Below are positions 1 to 6,433 of a stretch of DNA of 12,644 bases, in pieces; within the stretch, counting starts at the first letter, position 1, and each line of letters opens with the position of its first letter. The notes beneath the pieces are model-generated. The model did no database searches, was not told the origin of the DNA, and was given only the letters and a program-made list of their open reading frames with translations. The DNA is from Candidatus Kerfeldbacteria bacterium (GTDB lineage: Bacteria; Patescibacteriota; Patescibacteriia; UBA9570): NCBI GenBank assembly GCA_016207285.1, contig JACQPW010000065.1, forward strand, positions 1 to 12,644, written 5' to 3'. A program made the position numbers and the translations under genes.

Positions 1-32
1 CATCTTGAACGAAGTGAAAGATAGGGGAGGGG

Positions 33-731
33 TTAGTTTAACCGAAAATACTTCTTGGCAAAATCACTCTTACTGGTCGCTCTGGCAACGGCTCGCACTT
101 TTACGCGGTAACGGACAGTAGATTTTAAGCCAGTCACGGTAGCGCCGGTACGATTGTGACGTAATCCCAGTTTAATGCGCTTACTAAATACCACGTGCTC
201 TCCCCGCTTCACCGTCATTTGGTAATAGCGCAACTTTTTACTGCGCACGATATTCTTCCAACTAATATAAGCGCTGCTGTCCGAAAGTTTACGAATGCGC
301 AGTTTAGTAGGTTCATCTGGTAATGTACGGAAGGCTTTATACAACGACCAGTCGGTTTCTTCATCATCGCTGGCGGTGGCTTTGACCCGAAACTTATACG
401 CCAGATTGGTTTGTAAGCCACTAGCGGAAATCGTTTTAGTGGTGTCGGTTAACCCGGTATATTCTTGTATTAATGTGGCATCAGTTTTGCGCACTTGCAG
501 GCGATAGGTGGCTGTGCCATCTTCACACTCTTCAAACTCAATTGCACTCCAACTAAACTGAATCCGACGATCATTGTTTACATAGGTAGCAGCTAACTCA
601 TTGGGACGATCTGCTGCACAGGCTCCGTAACCATAGCCATATCCTAACGCGGGACCAACTTGGTCAAAGGTGATAGCCAAGATGGAACCCACTAAGATCA
701 GATTAAAACTAACTACTAGTAATTTACGCAT
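33..731 (-). CDS. Secreted protein with two fibronectin type III domains
   Basis: The 232-residue product starts with a basic, hydrophobic N-terminus (MRKLLVVSFNLILVGSILAI) that looks like a signal peptide. An Ala-Cys-Ala motif at 37-39 is a possible signal peptidase I site, just after a GYGYGYG run (30-36). Two beta-rich modules follow, about 41-137 and 139-231. Each shows the fibronectin-III pattern: a Trp early in the domain (W61, W158), a late Tyr in a Y-K/R-F/V-R-V-K strand (Y112, Y208), and a Leu in the preceding turn. Fn3 modules normally mediate adhesion or space other domains on the cell surface; no catalytic domain is attached here. The second module is strongly basic. Its ATG lies 3 bases beyond the stop of the upstream glycosyltransferase gene but has its own -10 box, so it is probably transcribed separately. 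The Fn3 call rests on pattern, not on a search; surface location is inferred. Confidence 0.8.
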   Translation of the reverse strand: MRKLLVVSFNLILVGSILAITFDQVGPALGYGYGYGACAADRPNELAATYVNNDRRIQFSWSAIEFEECEDGTATYRLQVRKTDATLIQEYTGLTDTTKTISASGLQTNLAYKFRVKATASDDEETDWSLYKAFRTLPDEPTKLRIRKLSDSSAYISWKNIVRSKKLRYYQMTVKRGEHVVFSKRIKLGLRHNRTGATVTGLKSTVRYRVKVRAVARATSKSDFAKKYFRLN

Positions 732-734
732 GAT

Positions 735-2081
735 CTACAGTATACGATAAATTGTTAATCGAGACCATGGCCGAGTATCATCCTGCCACAGTACTTCTGC
801 CTGTCCTAGTATCCCCTGCCAGCGGGCATCTAATCTGTATTCAGCAAACTGATCCAGAATAATGAGTAGCTCTTTATCAGCCGGCAATTGTTCTGGCGCA
901 CTATACGGCAGACCACTATAGTACTCCGTGGCTGGTATTGTTGGATACGTCCCGCCAGTTAAATTTACAAAGATCACATGATCAGGTGCTGTGCCCATGT
1001 AGAGTTGGTGAATAATTGGGTACGGCGTTGCAATAACAATATCATCATGTTGTGACTGATAGTTCTTGATCACAGTATAGGCATCTGTGAAGTTAGGTTG
1101 CGGAGTAAAGGTCTTATACTCAAATGGAGCCGTGGCTGTATCGGATTCTAATGGATAAAATACTTGGGGTAGGACAGTCAGTTGTTGTTGCCACAGTACT
1201 ATTCCAACACTAAGGCCAACTGCTAGCTTGCCTGCCCAATGCTGCCGCCACAGCCAGACTAACCCGGCAGCGGCCAACATGAACAGAATCGGTAGGGTCA
1301 TGAATAAATACCGGTATTGCAGTAGCGGTACAATAAAACTGATGCAGAATAACCAACCAAGCCATACGATCACTAACCAGGTCACTAAGCGCTGGTGAGT
1401 TTTTGCTAACCACCAACTGCCTAGCAGTGCCAAGGGTACTAGTACATAGTAGTTAGTAGTTAGGTAATAAAGGTAGTGCCACCAATAATTGACCAAGGGT
1501 AAGGTTGGAACGACAATGTGGATGACAATGAATACTACTACTAGACTAGTAATGATAGAGAACAAGGTATGACGACCACGTCGTATCACTTCATACCAGA
1601 TGTAACCTAATAACAGAAACCAACCAAGCTCATGCGTGAAGACTGTTGCTAGTGTTGTGATTAAGGGAAAGACCCAATGCATTTTGCCACCACGCCAGCG
1701 CTCGTAACAATAGAGACTTAACCAGAAACAGAGTTGCAATAAAGCATACATGCGCACTTGACGCGACCAAGCAATTTCAATGGTGGAAAAGGTAATAAGT
1801 GACGCTGTGACGATAGCAACAGGTACGTTGACCCAGCGCTTCAACGTACTGTAACTGGCTACCACCATGCCGACACCAAACCCTACCGACAACCCACGGA
1901 TGGCCACTATCTGCCAGTTCGAACTTGCCCCCACCAGGGCAAGCAGTGCGTGGTATAAGGGTGAACGTGCTAACGTCTGAGCAGTAGCAATAGAAAAACT
2001 CTCGTCCATCCAGTAAGAGGGTTCGCCTAACTGCCATAAACGCAGCCCTAACCCTACCAAAATCAATAGAAACAAGATCAT
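735..2081 (-). CDS. Polytopic GT-C glycosyltransferase (ArnT/PMT-like, family 39/83 type)
   Basis: The 448-residue protein is almost entirely membrane segments from residue 1 to about 310, roughly nine or ten helices. A predicted extracytoplasmic C-terminal part follows (about 330-448). Right after the first helix comes P-S-Y-W-M-D-E-S (21-28). An acidic D-E pair in this first external loop is the hallmark of GT-C enzymes that transfer a sugar from a polyprenyl-phosphate donor; D26 would be the catalytic or metal-binding Asp. Such enzymes act on the outer face of the cytoplasmic membrane, glycosylating proteins, lipids or surface polysaccharide. The acceptor cannot be told from sequence. The start at 2081 is chosen because a TATGAT box ends exactly 6 bases before it. 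The gene is divergent from tRNA-Ile, and a surface Fn3 protein gene follows directly, which could be a substrate (speculation). Confidence 0.82.
   Translation of the reverse strand: MILFLLILVGLGLRLWQLGEPSYWMDESFSIATAQTLARSPLYHALLALVGASSNWQIVAIRGLSVGFGVGMVVASYSTLKRWVNVPVAIVTASLITFSTIEIAWSRQVRMYALLQLCFWLSLYCYERWRGGKMHWVFPLITTLATVFTHELGWFLLLGYIWYEVIRRGRHTLFSIITSLVVVFIVIHIVVPTLPLVNYWWHYLYYLTTNYYVLVPLALLGSWWLAKTHQRLVTWLVIVWLGWLFCISFIVPLLQYRYLFMTLPILFMLAAAGLVWLWRQHWAGKLAVGLSVGIVLWQQQLTVLPQVFYPLESDTATAPFEYKTFTPQPNFTDAYTVIKNYQSQHDDIVIATPYPIIHQLYMGTAPDHVIFVNLTGGTYPTIPATEYYSGLPYSAPEQLPADKELLIILDQFAEYRLDARWQGILGQAEVLWQDDTRPWSRLTIYRIL
739..744 (-). promoter_or_regulatory. -10 box for the Fn3 protein gene, overlapping the end of the upstream CDS
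   Basis: Read on the minus strand this is TATACT, followed by 7 bases and then the ATG at 731. The predicted start of transcription is at or next to the A of the start codon, so the mRNA would be leaderless. The box lies inside the last codons (Ile-Leu) of the glycosyltransferase gene, whose TAG stop sits between the box and the ATG. I see no convincing -35 box. Confidence 0.6.
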
Positions 2082-2087
2082 AGTGTT

Positions 2088-2093
2088 ATCATA
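2088..2093 (-). promoter_or_regulatory. Extended -10 box for the glycosyltransferase gene (leaderless)
   Basis: On the minus strand this reads TGA-TATGAT, an extended -10 element, then 6 bases (AACACT), then the ATG at 2081. That places the expected transcription start on the start codon. No Shine-Dalgarno can fit. Confidence 0.65.
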
Positions 2094-2099
2094 TCACCC

Positions 2100-2127
2100 T
2101 TGCATAAATTAAGCTTTTTGATATACT
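2100..2127 (+). promoter_or_regulatory. Promoter of the tRNA-Ile/tRNA-Phe unit
   Basis: TTGCAT (2100-2105), a 16-base spacer and TATACT (2122-2127) preceded by TGA, i.e. an extended -10. The expected start near 2134 leaves a leader of about a dozen bases before tRNA-Ile. It is back to back with the glycosyltransferase promoter. Confidence 0.6.
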
Positions 2128-2146
2128 CCCGAGGCCTTTCATTATA

Positions 2147-2220
2147 GGGCAATTAGCTCAGGTGGTCAGAGCGCAGCACTGATAATGCTGAGGTCGATGG
2201 TTCGAGTCCATCATTGCCCA
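2147..2220 (+). tRNA. tRNA-Ile(GAT)
   Basis: A full cloverleaf is visible. The acceptor stem is GGGCAAT with ATTGCCC, the D stem GCTC/GAGC, the anticodon stem CAGCA/TGCTG around loop CTGATAA (anticodon GAT), and the T arm GATGG-TTCGAGT-CCATC. The discriminator base is A. The 3' CCA is not encoded (CTG follows), so it must be added enzymatically. It is co-oriented with tRNA-Phe 7 bases downstream and very likely co-transcribed. Confidence 0.97.
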
Positions 2221-2227
2221 CTGGTAA

Positions 2228-2299
2228 GCCGAAGTAGCTCAGTGGTAGAGCGAAGGACTGAAAATCCTTGCGTCGCCAGTTCAATCCTGGCCTTCGGCA
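2228..2299 (+). tRNA. tRNA-Phe(GAA)
   Basis: Cloverleaf: acceptor GCCGAAG/CTTCGGC, D stem GCTC/GAGC, anticodon stem AAGGA/TCCTT with loop CTGAAAA (anticodon GAA), T arm GCCAG-TTCAATC-CTGGC, discriminator A. At 72 bases it is compact. No CCA is encoded. Its 3' end is one base from the stop codon of the convergent gene at 2301-3173, so there is no room for a terminator outside that gene. Confidence 0.97.
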
Positions 2300-2300
2300 C

Positions 2301-3173
2301 TTATAACGATAATAGGACAGACAAAAAAACCAGTAGGGCTACAAACATCCCTCCACCGATCAGGATAGCCAACAGACCCAGCAATACCCATCCAACCAGG
2401 CGAGATGGGTTTTGCATTGCGATGACAGCCGTTTTATCTAACGCTGTCATTTGTACCGGCGTTCGTGATGGGGTCACGGCTTGAGCTGCTTTAGCTAATG
2501 CTACAGTCGCAGTCACCAGTTGTTGTGCTGCATCAGCAGTTAAAGTGGATAATGGAAAACGGTACAGTTGCACCGTGAGCAATTCTGGTAACACCGTGAC
2601 AGTACGTACTTCATATTGTGATTGCAGTTGTAATAACTGTAACAGGTGATGTCGTGTCTGAGCTGGCTTCGACCATTGCTCCAGCCACACAGCATCACTG
2701 GACTGAACCGTCAGTTGTTCCCAAGTGGGTAATTGCCCATACACCAAATTCCGTAACCCAGCCTTCACTCCGGTATGCACTGGGATCGATAGTGTCAACA
2801 TCGGACCCTTTTGCAGCAACACATTAACCGGCATACCTTCTACCGTAATTTCAGTCTGTTGCCGCTGGCCCAAAAAGGAGGAGCGGAAATTAGCATTAAA
2901 TACCTGTAGGATAGTATTGAGTTTGCGCTGACGCATGACTACTACTACAACGGCTATGGCTACCAACAGCAAACAGTTCAGTAATACCCCAACTATTAAA
3001 CCCCCTACAAACCGCCAGTCATCTAAGTCGGCTGGCAGCGGTACAAACATAGCAACTACAATACCGATAATGACCGCCAAACCGGTACTGACGGTTGCTA
3101 ACACGGTAATCAAACAGGACCAGCCTAAGCCAGCCAGTTGCCAGTGTACGAGACGTTTGTAATCAAAAGTCAT
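2301..3173 (-). CDS. Membrane protein of unknown function
   Basis: I do not recognise this 290-residue product. It has hydrophobic segments at about 14-45 and 54-80, a soluble middle of about 175 residues (81-257), and a final hydrophobic stretch at about 258-289 that reaches the C-terminus. The middle contains a beta-rich part (about 107-145) and a Gln/Leu-rich helical part (H175-H176 then LLQLLQLQSQ). The loop is probably cytosolic, since basic residues (R81, R83, K84) follow the second helix. The start at 3173 is preferred over an in-frame ATG 41 codons upstream, because the longer version would run through the divergent promoter and into the neighbouring gene, and because TATAAT ends exactly 6 bases before this ATG. 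It is divergent from another unknown membrane protein gene, with which it shares a 43-base promoter region. Confidence 0.8.
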   Translation of the reverse strand: MTFDYKRLVHWQLAGLGWSCLITVLATVSTGLAVIIGIVVAMFVPLPADLDDWRFVGGLIVGVLLNCLLLVAIAVVVVVMRQRKLNTILQVFNANFRSSFLGQRQQTEITVEGMPVNVLLQKGPMLTLSIPVHTGVKAGLRNLVYGQLPTWEQLTVQSSDAVWLEQWSKPAQTRHHLLQLLQLQSQYEVRTVTVLPELLTVQLYRFPLSTLTADAAQQLVTATVALAKAAQAVTPSRTPVQMTALDKTAVIAMQNPSRLVGWVLLGLLAILIGGGMFVALLVFLSVLLSL

Positions 3174-3216
3174 GGGGTTATTATAGTAAAGTAACAATTT
3201 GCTGTATACTATAGGT
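3174..3216. promoter_or_regulatory. Divergent promoter region with two opposed leaderless -10 boxes
   Basis: Minus strand: TATAAT (3180-3185), 6 bases, ATG at 3173. Plus strand: TATACT (3205-3210), 6 bases, ATG at 3217. The two -10 boxes are 19 bases apart and lie in a 7-base inverted repeat, TATAGTA (3182-3188) and TACTATA (3207-3213). Neither direction shows a good -35 box or a Shine-Dalgarno. Confidence 0.65.
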
Positions 3217-4284
3217 ATGAAAAAATTCTTGGCTGGTTTCCTTGCCTTCATCATCTTAGTCGCTTTTCCGATTGTGTTATTAAGCACAATCACCATCTAT
3301 TGGGTCTTCACGCCAGGTACCATTAAAAAAATAATTCACGCCAGTGAAATTGGTGAGAATTTACCTGGTTTAATTTTGGCACTAGCAGCTGACCAAGCCG
3401 AAAACAGTGCGGAGTTCGATATCACTGCCACCGCCGAGTTTGTGGGCACAACCTTTTCCGCTGAGGATGTCTATGGCTTAACTGACCCATTGGTTGATGG
3501 TGTTGGTAGCTGGTTTGGAACTGACAAACCAATTGAACAATTAGATTTAACTGTGAATATCACGAACCTAAAAACAAAACTAGCCCCAGCCATTGCTGAA
3601 CAAATTAACTCATCTGGAATGGAGCTGCCGACGTGTGATTTTAATATGTTTGAATTCGACACAGGGGCATTTGATGACAGTGGCATACCAGCTGACTTCA
3701 ACTGCCCAACAGATAGTGCTGGCTTTACAGATGAACTGATGAAGAATATTCCAGATACAGTGAACGTTCAAGACCTGCTCCAAGAACAGTTAGTAAAAAA
3801 TGGTGGCGCTAGTCAGTTAGCTCTAGTGAACCAACAAGTAGATATGTTCCGCACCTACTGGGGCGCACTACATTGGATCGTCTGGATTGGTTGGGCTATG
3901 ATTGGTTTCTGTTTCTTGTTGATTATTCTATTACGCTTACATCCTGGCTATGCCCCATTCGGCTGGCTAGCGTGGCTGAAGCTACTGCAGATACTTGAGT
4001 TGTTACCGGTAACCTTGATGGTTTGGTTAGCACCACGATTTATTCTCCCGTGGATTTCTGGTAGTTTTGACAGTGTGATCGTTGCTGTCATCAACAAAGC
4101 CAGTTCTGCACTATTAGCCACCTATCTCTGGCCATTGATTTGGGTAGTAGCCGGTTTGTTGACCAGCACTATTGTCTGGTTCATTATTCGTGCCATCGTC
4201 AAGCATCACATCACAGGGAAAAACCAACCGCCACAATCCGCTCCTCCAGCACAACCGGTGGCTCCTGTTGCAACCGCCAAGTAA
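3217..4284 (+). CDS. Membrane protein with large extracytoplasmic N-terminal domain, function unknown
   Basis: The product has 355 residues. An N-terminal hydrophobic helix (about 5-30, after MKK) acts as signal anchor. An acidic domain of about 190 residues outside the membrane follows, containing two cysteines (C140, C163) that could form a disulfide. Three membrane helices come next (about 218-240, 250-272 and 302-326). The tail is Pro/Ala/Gln-rich (about 336-352) and, with three further crossings, could be cytosolic or external. I do not recognise the family and see no enzyme motif. The start at 3217 is chosen over an in-frame ATG six codons earlier because the TATACT -10 box overlaps that earlier start region. 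The stop TAA is immediately followed by the stop of the convergent gene (TAATTA), so the two coding regions meet with no gap. Confidence 0.82.
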   Translation: MKKFLAGFLAFIILVAFPIVLLSTITIYWVFTPGTIKKIIHASEIGENLPGLILALAADQAENSAEFDITATAEFVGTTFSAEDVYGLTDPLVDGVGSWFGTDKPIEQLDLTVNITNLKTKLAPAIAEQINSSGMELPTCDFNMFEFDTGAFDDSGIPADFNCPTDSAGFTDELMKNIPDTVNVQDLLQEQLVKNGGASQLALVNQQVDMFRTYWGALHWIVWIGWAMIGFCFLLIILLRLHPGYAPFGWLAWLKLLQILELLPVTLMVWLAPRFILPWISGSFDSVIVAVINKASSALLATYLWPLIWVVAGLLTSTIVWFIIRAIVKHHITGKNQPPQSAPPAQPVAPVATAK

Positions 4285-6279
4285 TTATTTATAATCGAGG
4301 GCAAAGTTGACGTACTTCGTTTCTTTATTCGTGCGCACCTGTACGCCTGAACGCTGCATGGTTTGATAAGCTGTACTGATCACATAGACCGTATACTTGC
4401 CTGACGCTAAACCATCCAAGATATAGTAGCCGTTGGTATCCGTATACGCTGTTACCGATTCCCCTTTGACGCGCACCTGGTAACCGCTCAACGGCAAGCC
4501 GGTAGCGTCATCATTGATTTGTCCGGAGATTGATCCGGCAGTTCGCAAGGTGACATCTAACTCTGTTTTCTTTCCCTGACGAGCGCGCGTTTGCACCACC
4601 TTTTCCACATAACCTGTCGTCCACACCTTCACGATATACTTCCCGGCCTTGAGACTACTGATCTGATAGTTACCATTCATATCAGTGTAGGCAGTACCGT
4701 AACCAATATCACTAGCGGCTTTACTGGATACACTGACATAGGCATTGTGAACCGGTTCACCGTTCTTGTTGGTAACGTTTCCAAAAATGGTGGCAGCTGC
4801 TTCTAGCTTAAAATCTCGTCCACTAACCGCCGTGGTCAAATCCAGATCACTGACTTTAAGCTTAATATAACCAGCCTGACTAACATGCACGCGATAGTGT
4901 CCAGGATCAATATTGCTCAGCAGAAACGTTCCGTCAGTCAGAGCAGTAGTGGTGTAATCGGCAGTGCTTGAGCGTGGCTTACTGAGATCAAATAGACGAA
5001 TAGTGGCACCGTTGATCTCGCTACCGTCAGCCCGAGCTAGTACGGTACCGGATAACGTAATTGTGGTGGTTAACAGTACATCTTGATCAGCAGTTGTCTC
5101 GCCTGCAGATACGGCAACGTTATAAACGACATTTTTCACGTACCCAGTTTTCGTTACTGTGAGATCGTACTTTGCTCCAGCTTGTAAACTGGCAAAGGTA
5201 AAACTACCGTCATCCTCAGAAGTGGTCGTGTACACATTGCCTAGACCATTGTCTGCTTGGATAGTTGCACCAGCCACTACCGTTGTACCATTTGTTTCGT
5301 AAATCGTCCCTGTCATGGTGGCAGCCTGACGTAAGGTTGCATCTTCTCCAGTTAAGGCAGATTCCTCTGTGGTAATGGACAATAACCGTGATTTTGTCAC
5401 ATACCCATCGGCAGCAAAAATTAGGCTGTAGTCACCAATCGCTGTACCATCGTAATCATACAAATCATACACCTCCAGAGTGTAGCCACCAGCTGAATCC
5501 GTAGTAGCAGTATAGGTGTAGTTAGAATTCAGTTCATCCAGCGTTACAGTGGCACCAGCGATGGGATCCCCTTGTCGATCCGTCACTGTGCCAGACACTG
5601 TGCTTTGACCAGTTAAGGTAAAATTTTGAGCGGTGTCAGTTTCATCTGCCGTCAGTGCCAGATCATTAACCAGCGTACCAAAAAATCCCGCAGCCGTTAC
5701 CGTGACATAGTACTTCCCGACTGCCGATTGAGTAGTATCTGGATAGGGAGTAGGTGTCACATAGTAGGCTCCTGAATAGGCTGAATAGTCTGTACCGTAA
5801 CCGGCAGTCCAACCACTGTCCTGGGTGAAATAGGCATAAGCATTATAGATGGGAGTTGTACCATCTGATTCATACACAGTACCAATAAAACGCGCTCGTC
5901 TTGTGAGACTAAGGTTAATCCCCGTTTTATTTTCTCCCTCAGTCAACACTACCGCTTCCTGTGATCGGATAAACGTAACATTATCCTCGTCACCGGTGAT
6001 CACGTAATTGTAGACCAAGTACTCACCAGCAGTGCCGGAACCGTTGTCAGTGATCGTAATTGTATAGATACCGGTCGTAGCATCGGTATACCCATAGCTG
6101 TAATCTCCTGTCACCGCATCTTCGGCATAAATCAATAATGTGGTCACCGGAGTCCCGTCTGCCGCATGTGTGACCGTACCAGTAATGGTAGCGTCAGCAG
6201 CGAAGGCTGGCTGACCAACAGCGATTAAGCCTAGCACTGCAACGAGACTCAGAATGAGTTTGTGTAGTATGTATTTCAT
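4285..6279 (-). CDS. Secreted protein with seven carboxypeptidase-regulatory-like (transthyretin-fold) repeats
   Basis: The 664-residue protein has a clear signal peptide (basic MKYILHK, hydrophobic core, cleavage likely after A-F-A at 25-27). Seven tandem beta-sandwich modules follow, beginning near residues 30, 128, 226, 319, 406, 495 and 581. Each opens with a version of (A/S)-x-(I/V)-x-G-x-(V/I), continues to a G-x-x-(I/V)-x-x-A-x-(V/I) strand, has a T-D-x-x-G-x-(Y/F) turn, and ends with G-x-Y-x-(V/L)-x-(V/A)-x-x-x-G-Y. This is the CarboxypepD_reg-like pattern. Such repeats usually act as stalks or adhesion modules on secreted proteins. No enzymatic domain, sortase motif or C-terminal anchor is seen; the protein simply ends after repeat 7. 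The first three repeats are longer and rich in Tyr/Thr insertions. The start is supported by a TATGAT box 6 bases upstream. Confidence 0.85.
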   Translation of the reverse strand: MKYILHKLILSLVAVLGLIAVGQPAFAADATITGTVTHAADGTPVTTLLIYAEDAVTGDYSYGYTDATTGIYTITITDNGSGTAGEYLVYNYVITGDEDNVTFIRSQEAVVLTEGENKTGINLSLTRRARFIGTVYESDGTTPIYNAYAYFTQDSGWTAGYGTDYSAYSGAYYVTPTPYPDTTQSAVGKYYVTVTAAGFFGTLVNDLALTADETDTAQNFTLTGQSTVSGTVTDRQGDPIAGATVTLDELNSNYTYTATTDSAGGYTLEVYDLYDYDGTAIGDYSLIFAADGYVTKSRLLSITTEESALTGEDATLRQAATMTGTIYETNGTTVVAGATIQADNGLGNVYTTTSEDDGSFTFASLQAGAKYDLTVTKTGYVKNVVYNVAVSAGETTADQDVLLTTTITLSGTVLARADGSEINGATIRLFDLSKPRSSTADYTTTALTDGTFLLSNIDPGHYRVHVSQAGYIKLKVSDLDLTTAVSGRDFKLEAAATIFGNVTNKNGEPVHNAYVSVSSKAASDIGYGTAYTDMNGNYQISSLKAGKYIVKVWTTGYVEKVVQTRARQGKKTELDVTLRTAGSISGQINDDATGLPLSGYQVRVKGESVTAYTDTNGYYILDGLASGKYTVYVISTAYQTMQRSGVQVRTNKETKYVNFALDYK

Positions 6280-6285
6280 CCTTTT

Positions 6286-6291
6286 ATCATA
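6286..6291 (-). promoter_or_regulatory. Extended -10 box for the repeat-protein gene (leaderless)
   Basis: On the minus strand: TGC-TATGAT, then AAAAGG, then the ATG at 6279. The purines before the ATG are directly adjacent to it, too close to serve as a Shine-Dalgarno, while the 6-base spacing fits transcription starting on the ATG. Confidence 0.65.
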
Positions 6292-6308
6292 GCACTAATT
6301 TGGCGATC

Positions 6309-6337
6309 TTGCTTTTTGTGGGGTAATCCATTATAGT
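6309..6337 (+). promoter_or_regulatory. Promoter of tRNA-Pro
   Basis: TTGCTT (6309-6314), a 17-base spacer and TATAGT (6332-6337). The expected start near 6344 leaves a leader of about five bases before the tRNA. It is divergent from the promoter of the repeat-protein gene. Confidence 0.6.
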
Positions 6338-6348
6338 ATCCCAGCCTA

Positions 6349-6421
6349 CGGGGATTAGCGCAGTTGGTAGCGCGTCTGGTTTGGGACCAGAAGGTCATCA
6401 GTTCGAGTCTGATATCCCCGA
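6349..6421 (+). tRNA. tRNA-Pro(TGG)
   Basis: Cloverleaf: acceptor CGGGGAT/ATCCCCG, D stem GCGC/GCGC, anticodon stem TCTGG/CCAGA with loop TTTGGGA (anticodon TGG), T arm ATCAG-TTCGAGT-CTGAT, discriminator A. The C1-G72 end pair is typical of bacterial tRNA-Pro. CCA is not encoded. The convergent gene ends 12 bases downstream at 6434. Confidence 0.97.
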
Positions 6422-6433
6422 CTAATCAAAATC

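Noticed and set aside
1..32. A minus-strand start codon at 1-3 for a gene to the left
   Set aside because: The nearest -10-like sequence (TATCTT, 18-23) is 14 bases away, unlike the 6-8 base rule here, and no coding sequence is visible to test it. I see nothing else in these 32 bases.
2185..2484. A 99-codon plus-strand ORF starting inside tRNA-Ile
   Set aside because: It reads through both tRNAs and antisense to a better-supported membrane protein gene.
3174..3296. A 41-codon N-terminal extension of the minus-strand gene 2301-3173
   Set aside because: It would run through the divergent promoter and 80 bases of the plus-strand gene; the -10 box at 3180-3185 fits the inner ATG.
6280..6285. 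AAAAGG (minus strand) before the repeat-protein ATG as a Shine-Dalgarno
   Set aside because: It is directly adjacent to the ATG, far closer than a functional site.
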